A stretch of 14,104 bases of DNA, from contig JAUYUF010000139.1 of assembly GCA_030694835.1 (NCBI GenBank), forward strand, positions 1-14,104, given 5' to 3'. A program made the position numbers and the translations under genes. Shown here piece after piece: positions 6,710 through 13,953 of this stretch; position 1 is the stretch's first letter; each line of letters starts with the position of its first letter. The notes below the pieces were generated by a model. That model did no database searches. It saw nothing but the letters and a program-made list of their open reading frames with translations, and had not been told where the DNA came from. The DNA comes from Flavobacteriaceae bacterium (GTDB lineage Bacteria; Bacteroidota; Bacteroidia; Flavobacteriales; Flavobacteriaceae).

Positions 6710-7426
6710 TTATTTTTTACGACGTGGTTTATTAGATGCCTGAGGTTTACCAGTATTGGCTTGCTTTTTAGCTAAACCAACTAACGGTGATAATTCTCTC
6801 TTACCATAAACTTCGCCTTTCATAATCCACACTTTTATTCCTAATCTTCCATAGGTAGTGTGTGCTTCAGCTAGTGCATAATCAATATCAGCTCTAAAAG
6901 TAGAAAGAGGAATTCTTCCTTCTTTAAAGTGCTCAGAGCGCGCCATTTCCGCTCCGTTTAAACGTCCTGAAATTTGAATTTTAATTCCTTCAGCATTCAT
7001 TCTCATGGCGGCTGCTATTGCCATTTTAATTGCTCTTCTGTATGAAATTCGGCTTTCAATCTGACGAGCAACACTTTGAGCAACAATAACCGCATCCACT
7101 TCTGGGCGTTTAATTTCAAAAATATTGATTTGAACTTCCTTACCTGTAATTTTCTTAAGCTCTTCTTTTAACTTATCTACCTCTTGTCCACCTTTCCCAA
7201 TGATAATACCAGGTCTAGCAGTAGTGATAGTAACGGTTATAAGTTTAAGCGTACGCTCAATAATAATTCTAGATATGCTTGCTTTTGCCAGACGAGCACC
7301 AATGTACTCTCTGATTTTGTAATCTTCAGCAATTTTATCGCCATAGTCATTTCCTCCATACCAGTTAGATTCCCATCCTCTGATAATTCCTAAACGATGT
7401 CCTATTGGATTTGTCTTTTGTCCCAT
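6710..7426 (-). CDS. rpsC: 30S ribosomal protein S3 (uS3)
   Basis: The 238-residue product starts MGQKTNPIGHRLGIIRGWES. It has an N-terminal domain, then a type II KH domain whose GxxG loop reads GKGG (residues 77-80), then the C-terminal S3 domain with NAEGIKIQISGRLNGAEMARSEHFKEGRIPLSTFRADIDYA. A basic tail rich in lysine and arginine ends KPRRKK. S3 sits at the mRNA entry channel of the small subunit and, with S4 and S5, contributes to mRNA unwinding. Length is within the family range (about 210-250). It follows rplV by 9 nt. Confidence 0.98.
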   Translation of the reverse strand: MGQKTNPIGHRLGIIRGWESNWYGGNDYGDKIAEDYKIREYIGARLAKASISRIIIERTLKLITVTITTARPGIIIGKGGQEVDKLKEELKKITGKEVQINIFEIKRPEVDAVIVAQSVARQIESRISYRRAIKMAIAAAMRMNAEGIKIQISGRLNGAEMARSEHFKEGRIPLSTFRADIDYALAEAHTTYGRLGIKVWIMKGEVYGKRELSPLVGLAKKQANTGKPQASNKPRRKK

Positions 7427-7435
7427 GCTATACTA

Positions 7436-7846
7436 TTAATTACTGATTAAATTATTTGATGACCCTAACACAATAGTAACGTGGTTTGAACGCTTTCTAA
7501 TTCTATGTGCACGACCTTGCGGTGCTGGTCTTAATCTTTTTAACATTCCTGCGCCATCAACTGTAATTTCTTTTACAAGTAATCCCGCTTCTTCAATATT
7601 GGCATCAGCATTTTTTGCTTGCCAGTTTGCGATAGCTGAAAGTAATAACTTTTCAAGATTTACTGAAGATGCTTTTGGGTTGAATTTTAATATACTAAGT
7701 GCTCTTTCTACATGAACACCTCTTATTAAATCTGCCACTAAACGCATTTTTCTTGGTGATGTAGGACATCCATTAAGCTTTGCAAAAGCAACGTGCTTTT
7801 TAGCTTCTTTTCTTTCGTCTGCTTTGATTTTTTTTCTAGCTCCCAT
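7436..7846 (-). CDS. rplV: 50S ribosomal protein L22, extended form (uL22)
   Basis: The 136-residue product carries the L22 core TSPRKMRLVADLIRGVHVERALSILKF (from about residue 29), the long beta-hairpin with VDGAGMLKRLRPAPQGRAHRIRKRSNHVTIVL, and all expected elements. L22 binds all 23S rRNA domains, and its hairpin lines the nascent-peptide exit tunnel near the macrolide site. Compared with E. coli L22 (110 residues) there are about 17 extra lysine-rich residues at the N-terminus and about 8 at the C-terminus (GSSNNLISN). The start is supported by the tight 8-nt spacing to rpsS, although an internal start near the core cannot be ruled out from sequence alone. Confidence 0.96.
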   Translation of the reverse strand: MGARKKIKADERKEAKKHVAFAKLNGCPTSPRKMRLVADLIRGVHVERALSILKFNPKASSVNLEKLLLSAIANWQAKNADANIEEAGLLVKEITVDGAGMLKRLRPAPQGRAHRIRKRSNHVTIVLGSSNNLISN

Positions 7847-7854
7847 AATTCCTA

Positions 7855-8133
7855 CTATTTTTTACCTTTATTTTTTGCACCAGCATGTCCTCTAAATTGA
7901 CGTGTTGGCGAAAATTCACCTAGTTTATGTCCTACCATATTTTCAGTTACATATACCGGAATAAATTGACGTCCGTTATGTACTGCTATGGTTTGTCCAA
8001 CGAAATCAGGAATAATCATTGATGCTCTAGACCATGTTTTAATCACCGTCTTTTTTCCTGAATCTGTATTTTCTTGAACTTTTTTCTCTAATTTACGAAA
8101 AACGTAAGGTCCTTTTTTTAATGAACGTGCCAT
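7855..8133 (-). CDS. rpsS: 30S ribosomal protein S19 (uS19)
   Basis: The 92-residue product starts MARSLKKGPYVFRKLEKKV and contains KTWSRASMIIPDFVGQTIAVHNGRQFIPVYVTENMVGHKLGEFSPTRQFRGHAG, an almost uninterrupted S19 signature. S19 is in the head of the small subunit, next to S13, and contacts the A-site tRNA region. Length equals the family norm (about 92). It lies 7 nt after rplB and 8 nt before rplV. Confidence 0.98.
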   Translation of the reverse strand: MARSLKKGPYVFRKLEKKVQENTDSGKKTVIKTWSRASMIIPDFVGQTIAVHNGRQFIPVYVTENMVGHKLGEFSPTRQFRGHAGAKNKGKK

Positions 8134-8140
8134 ATCTTAC

Positions 8141-8965
8141 TTATTTTTTTCTACGTTCTAAAATATGTTTATTACTTGCCTTGGTTCTAGAACGGGTCTT
8201 AAATCCTTTTGCAGGGATTAAGTTTCTAGATCTTGGATGACCTCCAGAAGATTTACCTTCACCACCACCCATTGGGTGATCTACAGGGTTCATCACTACT
8301 GGTCTTGTTCTTGGTCTTCTTCCTAACCATCTACTTCTACCCGCTTTACCTGACACTGTTAATTGATGGTCTGAATTAGACACAACACCAATAGTTGCCA
8401 TACAAGTATTTAATATCATTCTAGTTTCACCTGATGGTAATTTTACAGTAACGTATTTACCTTCTCTTGCCATTAATTGAGCGAATGAACCAGCACTACG
8501 AGCCATAACAGCTCCTTGACCAGGTCTTAATTCAATACAAGAAATAGTGGTACCAAGTGGAATATCACTTAAGAACATAGTGTTCCCGATCTCTGGAGAA
8601 ATTCCTTTTCCGGAAAGTAATGTTTGACCTACTTCAATACCATTTTGAGCAATGATGTAAGTTTTTACTCCATCAGCATAATACAATAATGCAATAAATG
8701 CAGTACGGTTTGGATCATACTCAATAGATTTTACTGTTGCAGGGATATTGTATTTATCTCTTTTAAAATCGATAATACGATAATTTTTCTTATGACCACC
8801 ACCTGTATAGCGCATCGTCATTTTTCCCTTATTGTCTCGACCTCCAGATCTTTTATTCGGAACAAGTAAACTTTTTTCCGGCTTATCAGTAGTAATAGTG
8901 TCGAAGCCATTTACTACTTTAAAACGCTGACCTGGTGTTATTGGTTTTAATTTTCTAACTGACAT
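8141..8965 (-). CDS. rplB: 50S ribosomal protein L2 (uL2)
   Basis: The 274-residue product starts MSVRKLKPITPGQRFKVVNGFD and has the L2 OB-fold plus SH3-like RNA-binding core (about residues 60-200). Its C-terminal extension holds the hallmark NPVDHPMGGGEGKSSGGHPRS; His230 corresponds to the conserved histidine (E. coli His229) close to the peptidyl-transferase centre. L2 is needed for subunit joining and peptide-bond formation. Length matches E. coli L2 (273). It follows rplW by 16 nt and precedes rpsS by 7 nt. Confidence 0.98.
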   Translation of the reverse strand: MSVRKLKPITPGQRFKVVNGFDTITTDKPEKSLLVPNKRSGGRDNKGKMTMRYTGGGHKKNYRIIDFKRDKYNIPATVKSIEYDPNRTAFIALLYYADGVKTYIIAQNGIEVGQTLLSGKGISPEIGNTMFLSDIPLGTTISCIELRPGQGAVMARSAGSFAQLMAREGKYVTVKLPSGETRMILNTCMATIGVVSNSDHQLTVSGKAGRSRWLGRRPRTRPVVMNPVDHPMGGGEGKSSGGHPRSRNLIPAKGFKTRSRTKASNKHILERRKK

Positions 8966-8981
8966 TTTTTATCGTTTCGTA

Positions 8982-9272
8982 TTAAATATTGCTGTAAAAG
9001 TCAATATTTTGACCTTCTGCTAGTTCAACAATGGCTTTTTTATAAGCACCAATTTTACCTTCTACTACTCCTTTTTTAGTATGCTTAGCTTTTCTAATCA
9101 TAGGATAGTTCATGGTTCTTACTTTCTCTACCGTTACTCCATAAGTTTGCTCTACAGCATTCTTAATTTCGATTTTGTTAGAGTTTTTATCAACAACAAA
9201 AGCATAGCGGTTAAATAACTCACTATGGCCAGTTGCTTTTTCTGTTATAATAGGTTTAACTAAAATACTCAT
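8982..9272 (-). CDS. rplW: 50S ribosomal protein L23 (uL23)
   Basis: The 96-residue product starts MSILVKPIITEKATGHSELFNRYAFVVDKNSNKIEIKNAVEQTYGVTVEKVRTMNYP, the L23 fold with its conserved N-terminal LVKPIITEKA and KxEIKxAVE segments. L23 lies at the tunnel exit and is the docking site for trigger factor and the signal recognition particle. Length is normal (about 95-100). It follows rplD by 8 nt and precedes rplB by 16 nt. Confidence 0.97.
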   Translation of the reverse strand: MSILVKPIITEKATGHSELFNRYAFVVDKNSNKIEIKNAVEQTYGVTVEKVRTMNYPMIRKAKHTKKGVVEGKIGAYKKAIVELAEGQNIDFYSNI

Positions 9273-9280
9273 CTTTCGAC

Positions 9281-9910
9281 CTATTTGTTTAAATTTAATT
9301 CAATTCCTTCTAAAGAACTCTCAATAATTAAAATTTTTCTAGCATTCATAACGCTATAAGTATTTAATCCTGAGTTAGTTACAGTCTTTACGCCTTCTAA
9401 ATTTCGTGATGACAAATATACATTATTATTTGAATCACCCAACACGAATAGGGACTTTTTATTTTCTATCCCAAAAGCTTTCAGAATGTTAACAAAACTC
9501 TTAGTTTTTGGGGCTTCAAAATTGAAATCTTCTAACACTAAAATATTATCTTGTTTTGCTTGTAAACTTAAAGCTGATTTACGTGCTAATTTTTTAAGGT
9601 TTTTGTTTAATTTGAAAGAATAATCTTTTGGTCTTGGACCGAAAACTCTTCCTCCTCCTCTAAATACTGGAGATTTTATACTACCAGCACGAGCTGTACC
9701 TGTTCCTTTTTGTTTCTTAATTTTACGGGTACTCCCAGCAATTTCTGCTCTTTCTTTTGATTTGTGAGTACCTTGTCTTCTGTTAGCCAAATGTTGTTTA
9801 ACATCTAAATAAACAGCATGTTTATTTGGCTCAATTGCGAATACATCATCAGACAATTCAATTTGTCTTCCTGTTTCTTTTCCTGTTATGTCGTAAACTG
9901 CTACTTTCAT
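9281..9910 (-). CDS. rplD: 50S ribosomal protein L4 (uL4)
   Basis: The 209-residue product has an N-terminal segment, the long loop with RRQGTHKSKERAEIAGSTRK and KKQKGTGTARAGSIKSP (residues 44-81) that reaches the exit tunnel constriction, and a globular C-terminal domain (about 95-209). In E. coli L4 also represses the S10 operon through a leader upstream of rpsJ. No such leader exists here, since fusA and rpsJ are separated by only 18 nt. The start codon shares one base with the rplC stop (TAATG, bases 9908-9912), so the two genes are probably translationally coupled. Confidence 0.97.
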   Translation of the reverse strand: MKVAVYDITGKETGRQIELSDDVFAIEPNKHAVYLDVKQHLANRRQGTHKSKERAEIAGSTRKIKKQKGTGTARAGSIKSPVFRGGGRVFGPRPKDYSFKLNKNLKKLARKSALSLQAKQDNILVLEDFNFEAPKTKSFVNILKAFGIENKKSLFVLGDSNNNVYLSSRNLEGVKTVTNSGLNTYSVMNARKILIIESSLEGIELNLNK

Positions 9911-10527
9911 TATTTCTGAAGAATTATGTAAGAATTTTTATGACCAGGAACACATCCCTTAACTACAAGTAAGTTCTTTTCTGGAACTACTTTTAAAACT
10001 CTTAGATTTTGAACTGTTACTCTATCTCCACCCATTCTTCCTGCCATACGCATTCCTTTGAATACTCTAGAAGGATATGAGGAAGCACCAACAGAACCTG
10101 GAGCTCTTAATCTGTTATGTTGACCATGAGTTGCTTGTCCAACACCAGCAAAGCCGTGTCTTTTAACAACCCCTTGAAAACCTTTTCCTTTTGAAGTTCC
10201 GATGACATCTACGAACTCACCTTCTTCAAATAAATCTACTAAAATGGTATCTCCAAGATTGTACTCTTTTTCAAACCATTTAAATTCAACAAGTTTCTTT
10301 TTTCCAGTAGTGCCAGCTTTTTTAAAGTGACCTTGCAACGCTTTTGTAGTGCGAGCTTCTACTTTGTCATCGAAACCAAGTTGTAACGCTTTATACCCGT
10401 CTACCTCTTCGGTTCTGACTTGGGTAACCACACAGGGACCAGCTTCTATAACGGTACATGGAATATTTTTTCCATTCTCGTCAAAAATACTAGTCATGCC
10501 TATTTTTCTTCCTATTAACCCAGACAT
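9910..10527 (-). CDS. rplC: 50S ribosomal protein L3 (uL3)
   Basis: The 205-residue product starts MSGLIGRKIGMTSIFDENGK, the L3 N-terminus. It contains DVIGTSKGKGFQGVVKRHGF (residues 107-126) and the extended loop LRAPGSVGASSYPSRVFKGMRMAGRMGGDRVTVQNL (140-175), which reaches the peptidyl-transferase centre. L3 initiates large-subunit assembly. Aligning on PSRVFKG, the glutamine that PrmB methylates in E. coli L3 (Gln150) is replaced by alanine (about Ala148). Length fits the family (about 205-210). The gene follows a 64-nt palindrome-bearing spacer after rpsJ, and its stop overlaps the rplD start by one base. Confidence 0.97.
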   Translation of the reverse strand: MSGLIGRKIGMTSIFDENGKNIPCTVIEAGPCVVTQVRTEEVDGYKALQLGFDDKVEARTTKALQGHFKKAGTTGKKKLVEFKWFEKEYNLGDTILVDLFEEGEFVDVIGTSKGKGFQGVVKRHGFAGVGQATHGQHNRLRAPGSVGASSYPSRVFKGMRMAGRMGGDRVTVQNLRVLKVVPEKNLLVVKGCVPGHKNSYIILQK

Positions 10528-10565
10528 TCTTTATTTATTAATTATTAATACTCTTTATTTTACTT

Positions 10566-10594
10566 TGATAAAATCTTTTTAAAAGATTTTATCA
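10566..10594. repeat. Perfect 29-bp palindrome at the rpsJ stop
   Basis: Bases 10566-10579 and 10581-10594 are exact inverse complements (14-bp arms) around a single centre base. The rpsJ stop codon (10592-10594) lies in one arm and is followed in frame by a second stop, TAA, so translation of rpsJ cannot run through the element. The stem is AT-rich. No run of T follows the arm on either strand, so it does not look like a standard intrinsic terminator. It sits in the longest spacer between genes of the cluster, just upstream of rplC-rplD. Possible roles are RNA processing or 3'-end protection, attenuation, or a protein-binding site; none is shown by the sequence. Confidence 0.85.
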
Positions 10595-10897
10595 CACTTT
10601 AATTTCTACTTCAACACCACTTGGAAGCTCTAACTTCATTAAAGCATCGATCGTTTTTGATGACGAACTATAGATGTCTAACAAACGTTTATAAGAACTC
10701 AATTGGAATTGCTCTCTAGCTTTTTTATTTACGTGAGGAGAACGTAATACAGTAAAGATTTTTTTATGTGTTGGAAGTGGAATTGGTCCATTTACAACAG
10801 CTCCTGTACTTTTAACTGTTTTAACAATCTTTTCAGCAGACTTATCTACCAACATGTAATCGTATGATTTTAATTTTATTCTAATTCTTTGACTCAT
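10592..10897 (-). CDS. rpsJ: 30S ribosomal protein S10 (uS10, NusE)
   Basis: The 101-residue product starts MSQRIRIKLKSYDYMLVDKSAEKIVKTVKSTGAVVNGPIPLPTHKKIFTVLRSPHVNKKAREQF, which is an almost complete S10 signature. S10 is in the head of the small subunit and also acts as NusE, pairing with NusB in transcription antitermination on rRNA operons and linking NusG to the ribosome. Length is normal (about 101-103). The gene ends in tandem stops (TGA TAA). It follows fusA by 18 nt, leaving no space for an E. coli-type S10 leader, and a perfect palindrome begins at its stop codon. Confidence 0.98.
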   Translation of the reverse strand: MSQRIRIKLKSYDYMLVDKSAEKIVKTVKSTGAVVNGPIPLPTHKKIFTVLRSPHVNKKAREQFQLSSYKRLLDIYSSSSKTIDALMKLELPSGVEVEIKV

Positions 10898-10915
10898 CTT
10901 ATTATTATTAAGAGA

Positions 10916-13006
10916 TTAACCTTTAGCTTTTGTAATTACCGCTTCAGCAATATTACTTGGTGCTTCAGCATAGTGTAAAAATTCCATAGATGATGTAGCT
11001 CTACCAGAAGATAATGTTCTTAAAGTAGTTACATAACCGAACATTTCAGCAAGAGGTACTTGTGCTTTAATTACTTTAGCTCCAGCTCTGTCATCCATAT
11101 CAGTAACTTGACCTCTACGTCTATTTAAGTCACCTACAACGTCTCCCATGTTTACTTCAGGAGTTACCACTTCTAACTTCATGATGGGCTCTAATAATAC
11201 AGCGCCAGCAGCTTTAGAAGCAGATTTATATCCAATTTTAGCAGCTAATTCAAATGATAATGCATCTGAATCGACTGGGTGGAATGAACCGTCTTTCAAC
11301 GTTACTTTCATACTATCCATTGTAAAACCGGCTAATGGACCATTTTGCATAGCCATTTTAAATCCTTTTTCTACAGCTGGTATATATTCTCTTGGTACGT
11401 TTCCTCCTTTTACTTCATCAACGAATTGTAAACCTACAACACCTGCATCAGCTGGTCCTATTTCAAATACAATATCACCAAATTTACCACGACCTCCAGA
11501 TTGTTTTTTGTAAACTTCTCTTTGAGTGGTGAATTTTGTTAAAGCTTCTTTGTATTCTACTTGTGGTTGACCTTCGTTTACCTCAACTTTGAATTCACGT
11601 TTTAAACGATCAACAATAATCTCTAAGTGTAATTCACCCATTCCAGAAATAATTGTTTGTCCAGATGCTTGATCTGTTTTTACTTGGAAGGTTGGATCTT
11701 CTTCAGCCAATTTAGCTAAAGCCATACCCATTTTATCAACATCTGCTTTTGTTTTAGGCTCCACTGCAATACCAATTACTGGAATTGGGAAAGACATTGA
11801 TTCTAATACAATCGGGTGTTTTTCATCACATAAAGTATCTCCAGTTTTGATATCTTTAAATCCAACAGCAGCTCCAATATCTCCAGCTTCAATTCTGTCG
11901 ATTGGGTTTTGCTTGTTAGCATGCATTTGGTAAATACGTGAAATACGCTCTTTTTTCTCAGAACGTGTATTATAAACGTATGAACCTGCATCTAAAGCAC
12001 CTGAATAAACTCTAAAGAATGCTAAACGACCTACATAAGGATCGGTTGCAATTTTAAAAGCTAAAGATGAAAAAGGTTCTGAAACTTTAGGTTGTCTAGA
12101 AGTTGGTTGCTCTGTTTCAGGATTGATTCCTTCAATAGCTTCAACATCCATTGGCGATGGTAAATAACGCATCACAGCATCTAACATTGTTTGAACACCT
12201 TTATTTTTGAATGAAGAACCACATAACATTGGTATGATGCTCATATCAATAGTTGCAGCTCTTAATGCAGCAATAATTTCATCTTCGCTGATAGAATTTT
12301 CATCTTCAAAGAACTTCTCTAATAAAGCTTCATCATATTCAGCTACTGCTTCAATTAATTCAGCTCTATATTTATTTACATCTTCTAGTAATTCTGTAGG
12401 AATAGGAATTTCTGTAAAAGTCATTCCCATATCATCTTCATTCCAGATAATTGCTTTTTTAGAGATTAAATCTACGACTCCTTTAAAATCAATTTCATCA
12501 CCAATCGGCACTTGAAGTGGCACAGGATTTCCTCCTAACATTTCTCTAACTTGGTTACAAACGTTGAAAAAATCAGACCCTTGACGGTCCATTTTATTAA
12601 CGAAACCAATTCTTGGAACACGATATTTATCAGCTTGTCTCCAAACAGTTTCAGATTGAGGCTCAACACCATCAACTGCACTGAATAAAGCTACCATACC
12701 ATCTAACACTCTCAAAGAACGCTCTACCTCAACGGTAAAATCTACGTGACCTGGGGTGTCGATAATATTAACAGCATAACTATCTCCTTTATAAACCCAC
12801 TGACAATGGGTAGCGGCAGAAGTGATGGTAATACCACGTTCCTGCTCTTGCTCCATCCAGTCCATTGTTGCTGCACCATCATGTACCTCACCAATTTTGT
12901 GACTCACTCCGGTATAATACAAAATGCGCTCGGTAGTTGTTGTTTTACCGGCATCAATATGCGCTGCAATTCCTATATTTCTTGTATATCTTAAATCTCT
13001 TGCCAT
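10916..13006 (-). CDS. fusA: Translation elongation factor G
   Basis: The 696-residue GTPase drives tRNA-mRNA translocation on the ribosome and, with ribosome recycling factor, subunit splitting. The G motifs are complete: AHIDAGKT (residues 15-22, P-loop), RGITI (57-61, switch I), DTPGH (83-87, with catalytic His87) and NKMD (137-140). Domains II-V follow, with QTIISGMGELHLEII marking domain III, RGKFGDIVFEIGP in domain IV, and EPIMKLEVVTPE plus GDLNRRRGQV in domain V. Length is near E. coli EF-G (704). In E. coli tufA follows fusA; here rpsJ follows after 18 nt, so tuf is elsewhere. The complete domain set and its place in the str block argue for canonical EF-G rather than a paralogue. Confidence 0.98.
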   Translation of the reverse strand: MARDLRYTRNIGIAAHIDAGKTTTTERILYYTGVSHKIGEVHDGAATMDWMEQEQERGITITSAATHCQWVYKGDSYAVNIIDTPGHVDFTVEVERSLRVLDGMVALFSAVDGVEPQSETVWRQADKYRVPRIGFVNKMDRQGSDFFNVCNQVREMLGGNPVPLQVPIGDEIDFKGVVDLISKKAIIWNEDDMGMTFTEIPIPTELLEDVNKYRAELIEAVAEYDEALLEKFFEDENSISEDEIIAALRAATIDMSIIPMLCGSSFKNKGVQTMLDAVMRYLPSPMDVEAIEGINPETEQPTSRQPKVSEPFSSLAFKIATDPYVGRLAFFRVYSGALDAGSYVYNTRSEKKERISRIYQMHANKQNPIDRIEAGDIGAAVGFKDIKTGDTLCDEKHPIVLESMSFPIPVIGIAVEPKTKADVDKMGMALAKLAEEDPTFQVKTDQASGQTIISGMGELHLEIIVDRLKREFKVEVNEGQPQVEYKEALTKFTTQREVYKKQSGGRGKFGDIVFEIGPADAGVVGLQFVDEVKGGNVPREYIPAVEKGFKMAMQNGPLAGFTMDSMKVTLKDGSFHPVDSDALSFELAAKIGYKSASKAAGAVLLEPIMKLEVVTPEVNMGDVVGDLNRRRGQVTDMDDRAGAKVIKAQVPLAEMFGYVTTLRTLSSGRATSSMEFLHYAEAPSNIAEAVITKAKG

Positions 13007-13016
13007 CTAAATGATA

Positions 13017-13493
13017 TTAAAATCTAAAGTGGGAGAATGCTTTGTTAGCTTCTGCCATTTTATGCGTATCCATTCTTTTTTTCACTGCTGCACCTTCTTC
13101 TTTTGCTGCAGAAAGAATTTCACCTGCTAATTTGTTTGGCATCGATTTTTCGTTACGTCTTCTTGCATATAATATTAACCATTTCATCGCAACTGATATT
13201 TTACGATCTGGTCTAATTTGCATTGGTATTTGGAATGTCGCACCTCCTACACGTCTACTGCGCACTTCAACTTGTGGCATAACGTTAGATAAGGCATCTT
13301 TCCAAATTTCTAATGACGTTTTCTCATCATTGTTTTTGCGTTGTTCTACTAGTTCTAAAGCATCATAAAATACTTTAAAAGCTACAGACTTTTTACCATC
13401 CCACATTAGCATGTTTACAAAACGTGTTACTAATTGGTCGTTAAATTTTGGATCCGGTAAAAGAATTCTTTTTTTGGCCGCTCTTTTTCTCAT
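13017..13493 (-). CDS. rpsG: 30S ribosomal protein S7 (uS7)
   Basis: The 158-residue product starts MRKRAAKKRILLPDPKFNDQLVTRFVNMLMWDGKKSVAFKVFYDALE. It contains the S7 beta-hairpin region NVMPQVEVRSRRVGGATFQIPMQI (about residues 70-93) and the helical C-terminal part with ARRRNEKSMPNKLAGEILSAAKEEGAAVKKRMDTHKMAEANKAF. S7 nucleates assembly of the 30S head and lines the E site. In E. coli S7 represses the str operon by binding the rpsL-rpsG spacer; here that spacer is only 24 nt, AT-rich and without an evident large fold. Length is normal (about 156-158). Confidence 0.98.
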   Translation of the reverse strand: MRKRAAKKRILLPDPKFNDQLVTRFVNMLMWDGKKSVAFKVFYDALELVEQRKNNDEKTSLEIWKDALSNVMPQVEVRSRRVGGATFQIPMQIRPDRKISVAMKWLILYARRRNEKSMPNKLAGEILSAAKEEGAAVKKRMDTHKMAEANKAFSHFRF

Positions 13494-13517
13494 GTCTTTT
13501 CTTTAAAAGTTTTTAGA

Positions 13518-13895
13518 TTACTTTTTTTTAGGGCGTTTAGTACCATATTTAGATCTTCGCTGATTTCTACCGTTAACACCGGCAGTATCTAACGCACCAC
13601 GTACAATGTGGTATCTAACACCTGGTAAATCTTTTACCCTTCCGCCTCTTACTAATACTATCGAGTGCTCTTGTAGATTGTGCCCCTCACCAGGAATGTA
13701 TGCATTTACTTCATTACCATTTGTTAAACGAACACGCGCTACTTTACGCATTGCTGAATTCGGTTTTTTTGGTGTTGTAGTGTAAACACGTGTACATACC
13801 CCTCTTCGTTGTGGGCAAGAATCTAAAGCAGCCGATTTGCTCTTCTTAGTTAATTTGGCTCTTCCTGTTCTTACTAATTGTTGAATAGTTGGCAT
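13518..13895 (-). CDS. rpsL: 30S ribosomal protein S12 (uS12)
   Basis: The 125-residue product starts MPTIQQLVRTGRAKLTKKSKSAALDSCPQRRGVCTRVYTTTPKKPNSAMRKVARV, the S12 signature. S12 lies at the decoding centre and controls accuracy. The lysines whose substitution gives streptomycin resistance in E. coli and other bacteria are wild type (Lys43 in TTTPKKPNS and Lys88 in GGRVKDLPG). Asp89, the residue methylthiolated by RimO where that enzyme exists, is also present. It is the first gene of the cluster, about 53 nt downstream of the predicted transcription start. No Shine-Dalgarno sequence is seen; the leader before the ATG is A-rich. Confidence 0.98.
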   Translation of the reverse strand: MPTIQQLVRTGRAKLTKKSKSAALDSCPQRRGVCTRVYTTTPKKPNSAMRKVARVRLTNGNEVNAYIPGEGHNLQEHSIVLVRGGRVKDLPGVRYHIVRGALDTAGVNGRNQRRSKYGTKRPKKK

Positions 13896-13928
13896 ACTAA
13901 TTTGTTGTTAATTACTTGTTTTTCTTTT

Positions 13929-13951
13929 AACTCTCGTATTTTTAAAGAGTT
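13929..13951 (-). other. Small stem-loop at the start of the rpsL leader
   Basis: Bases 13929-13934 (aactct) and 13946-13951 (agagtt) are inverse complements separated by 11 nt. In the transcript this would give a 6-bp stem with an AU-rich loop within the first bases of the predicted 5' leader. It is short and could arise by chance. It might protect the 5' end or mark the start of a regulatory leader, but the sequence does not show which. Confidence 0.35.
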
Positions 13952-13953
13952 TG

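Noticed and set aside
9413..9420. Internal TAnnTTTG promoter element within rplD, and similar strings in secY, rpsE, rplE, rpsC and fusA
   Set aside because: None that I checked has a TTTG about 19 nt upstream; such 8-mers are expected by chance in AT-rich DNA.
10566..10594. The rpsJ-rplC palindrome as an intrinsic terminator
   Set aside because: Neither strand has a T-run after the stem, the stem is almost all A/T, and essential genes continue downstream on the same strand.
11803..11991. A 62-codon minus-strand frame inside fusA
   Set aside because: It overlaps EF-G in another frame, within conserved EF-G sequence, and has no independent start context or family resemblance.
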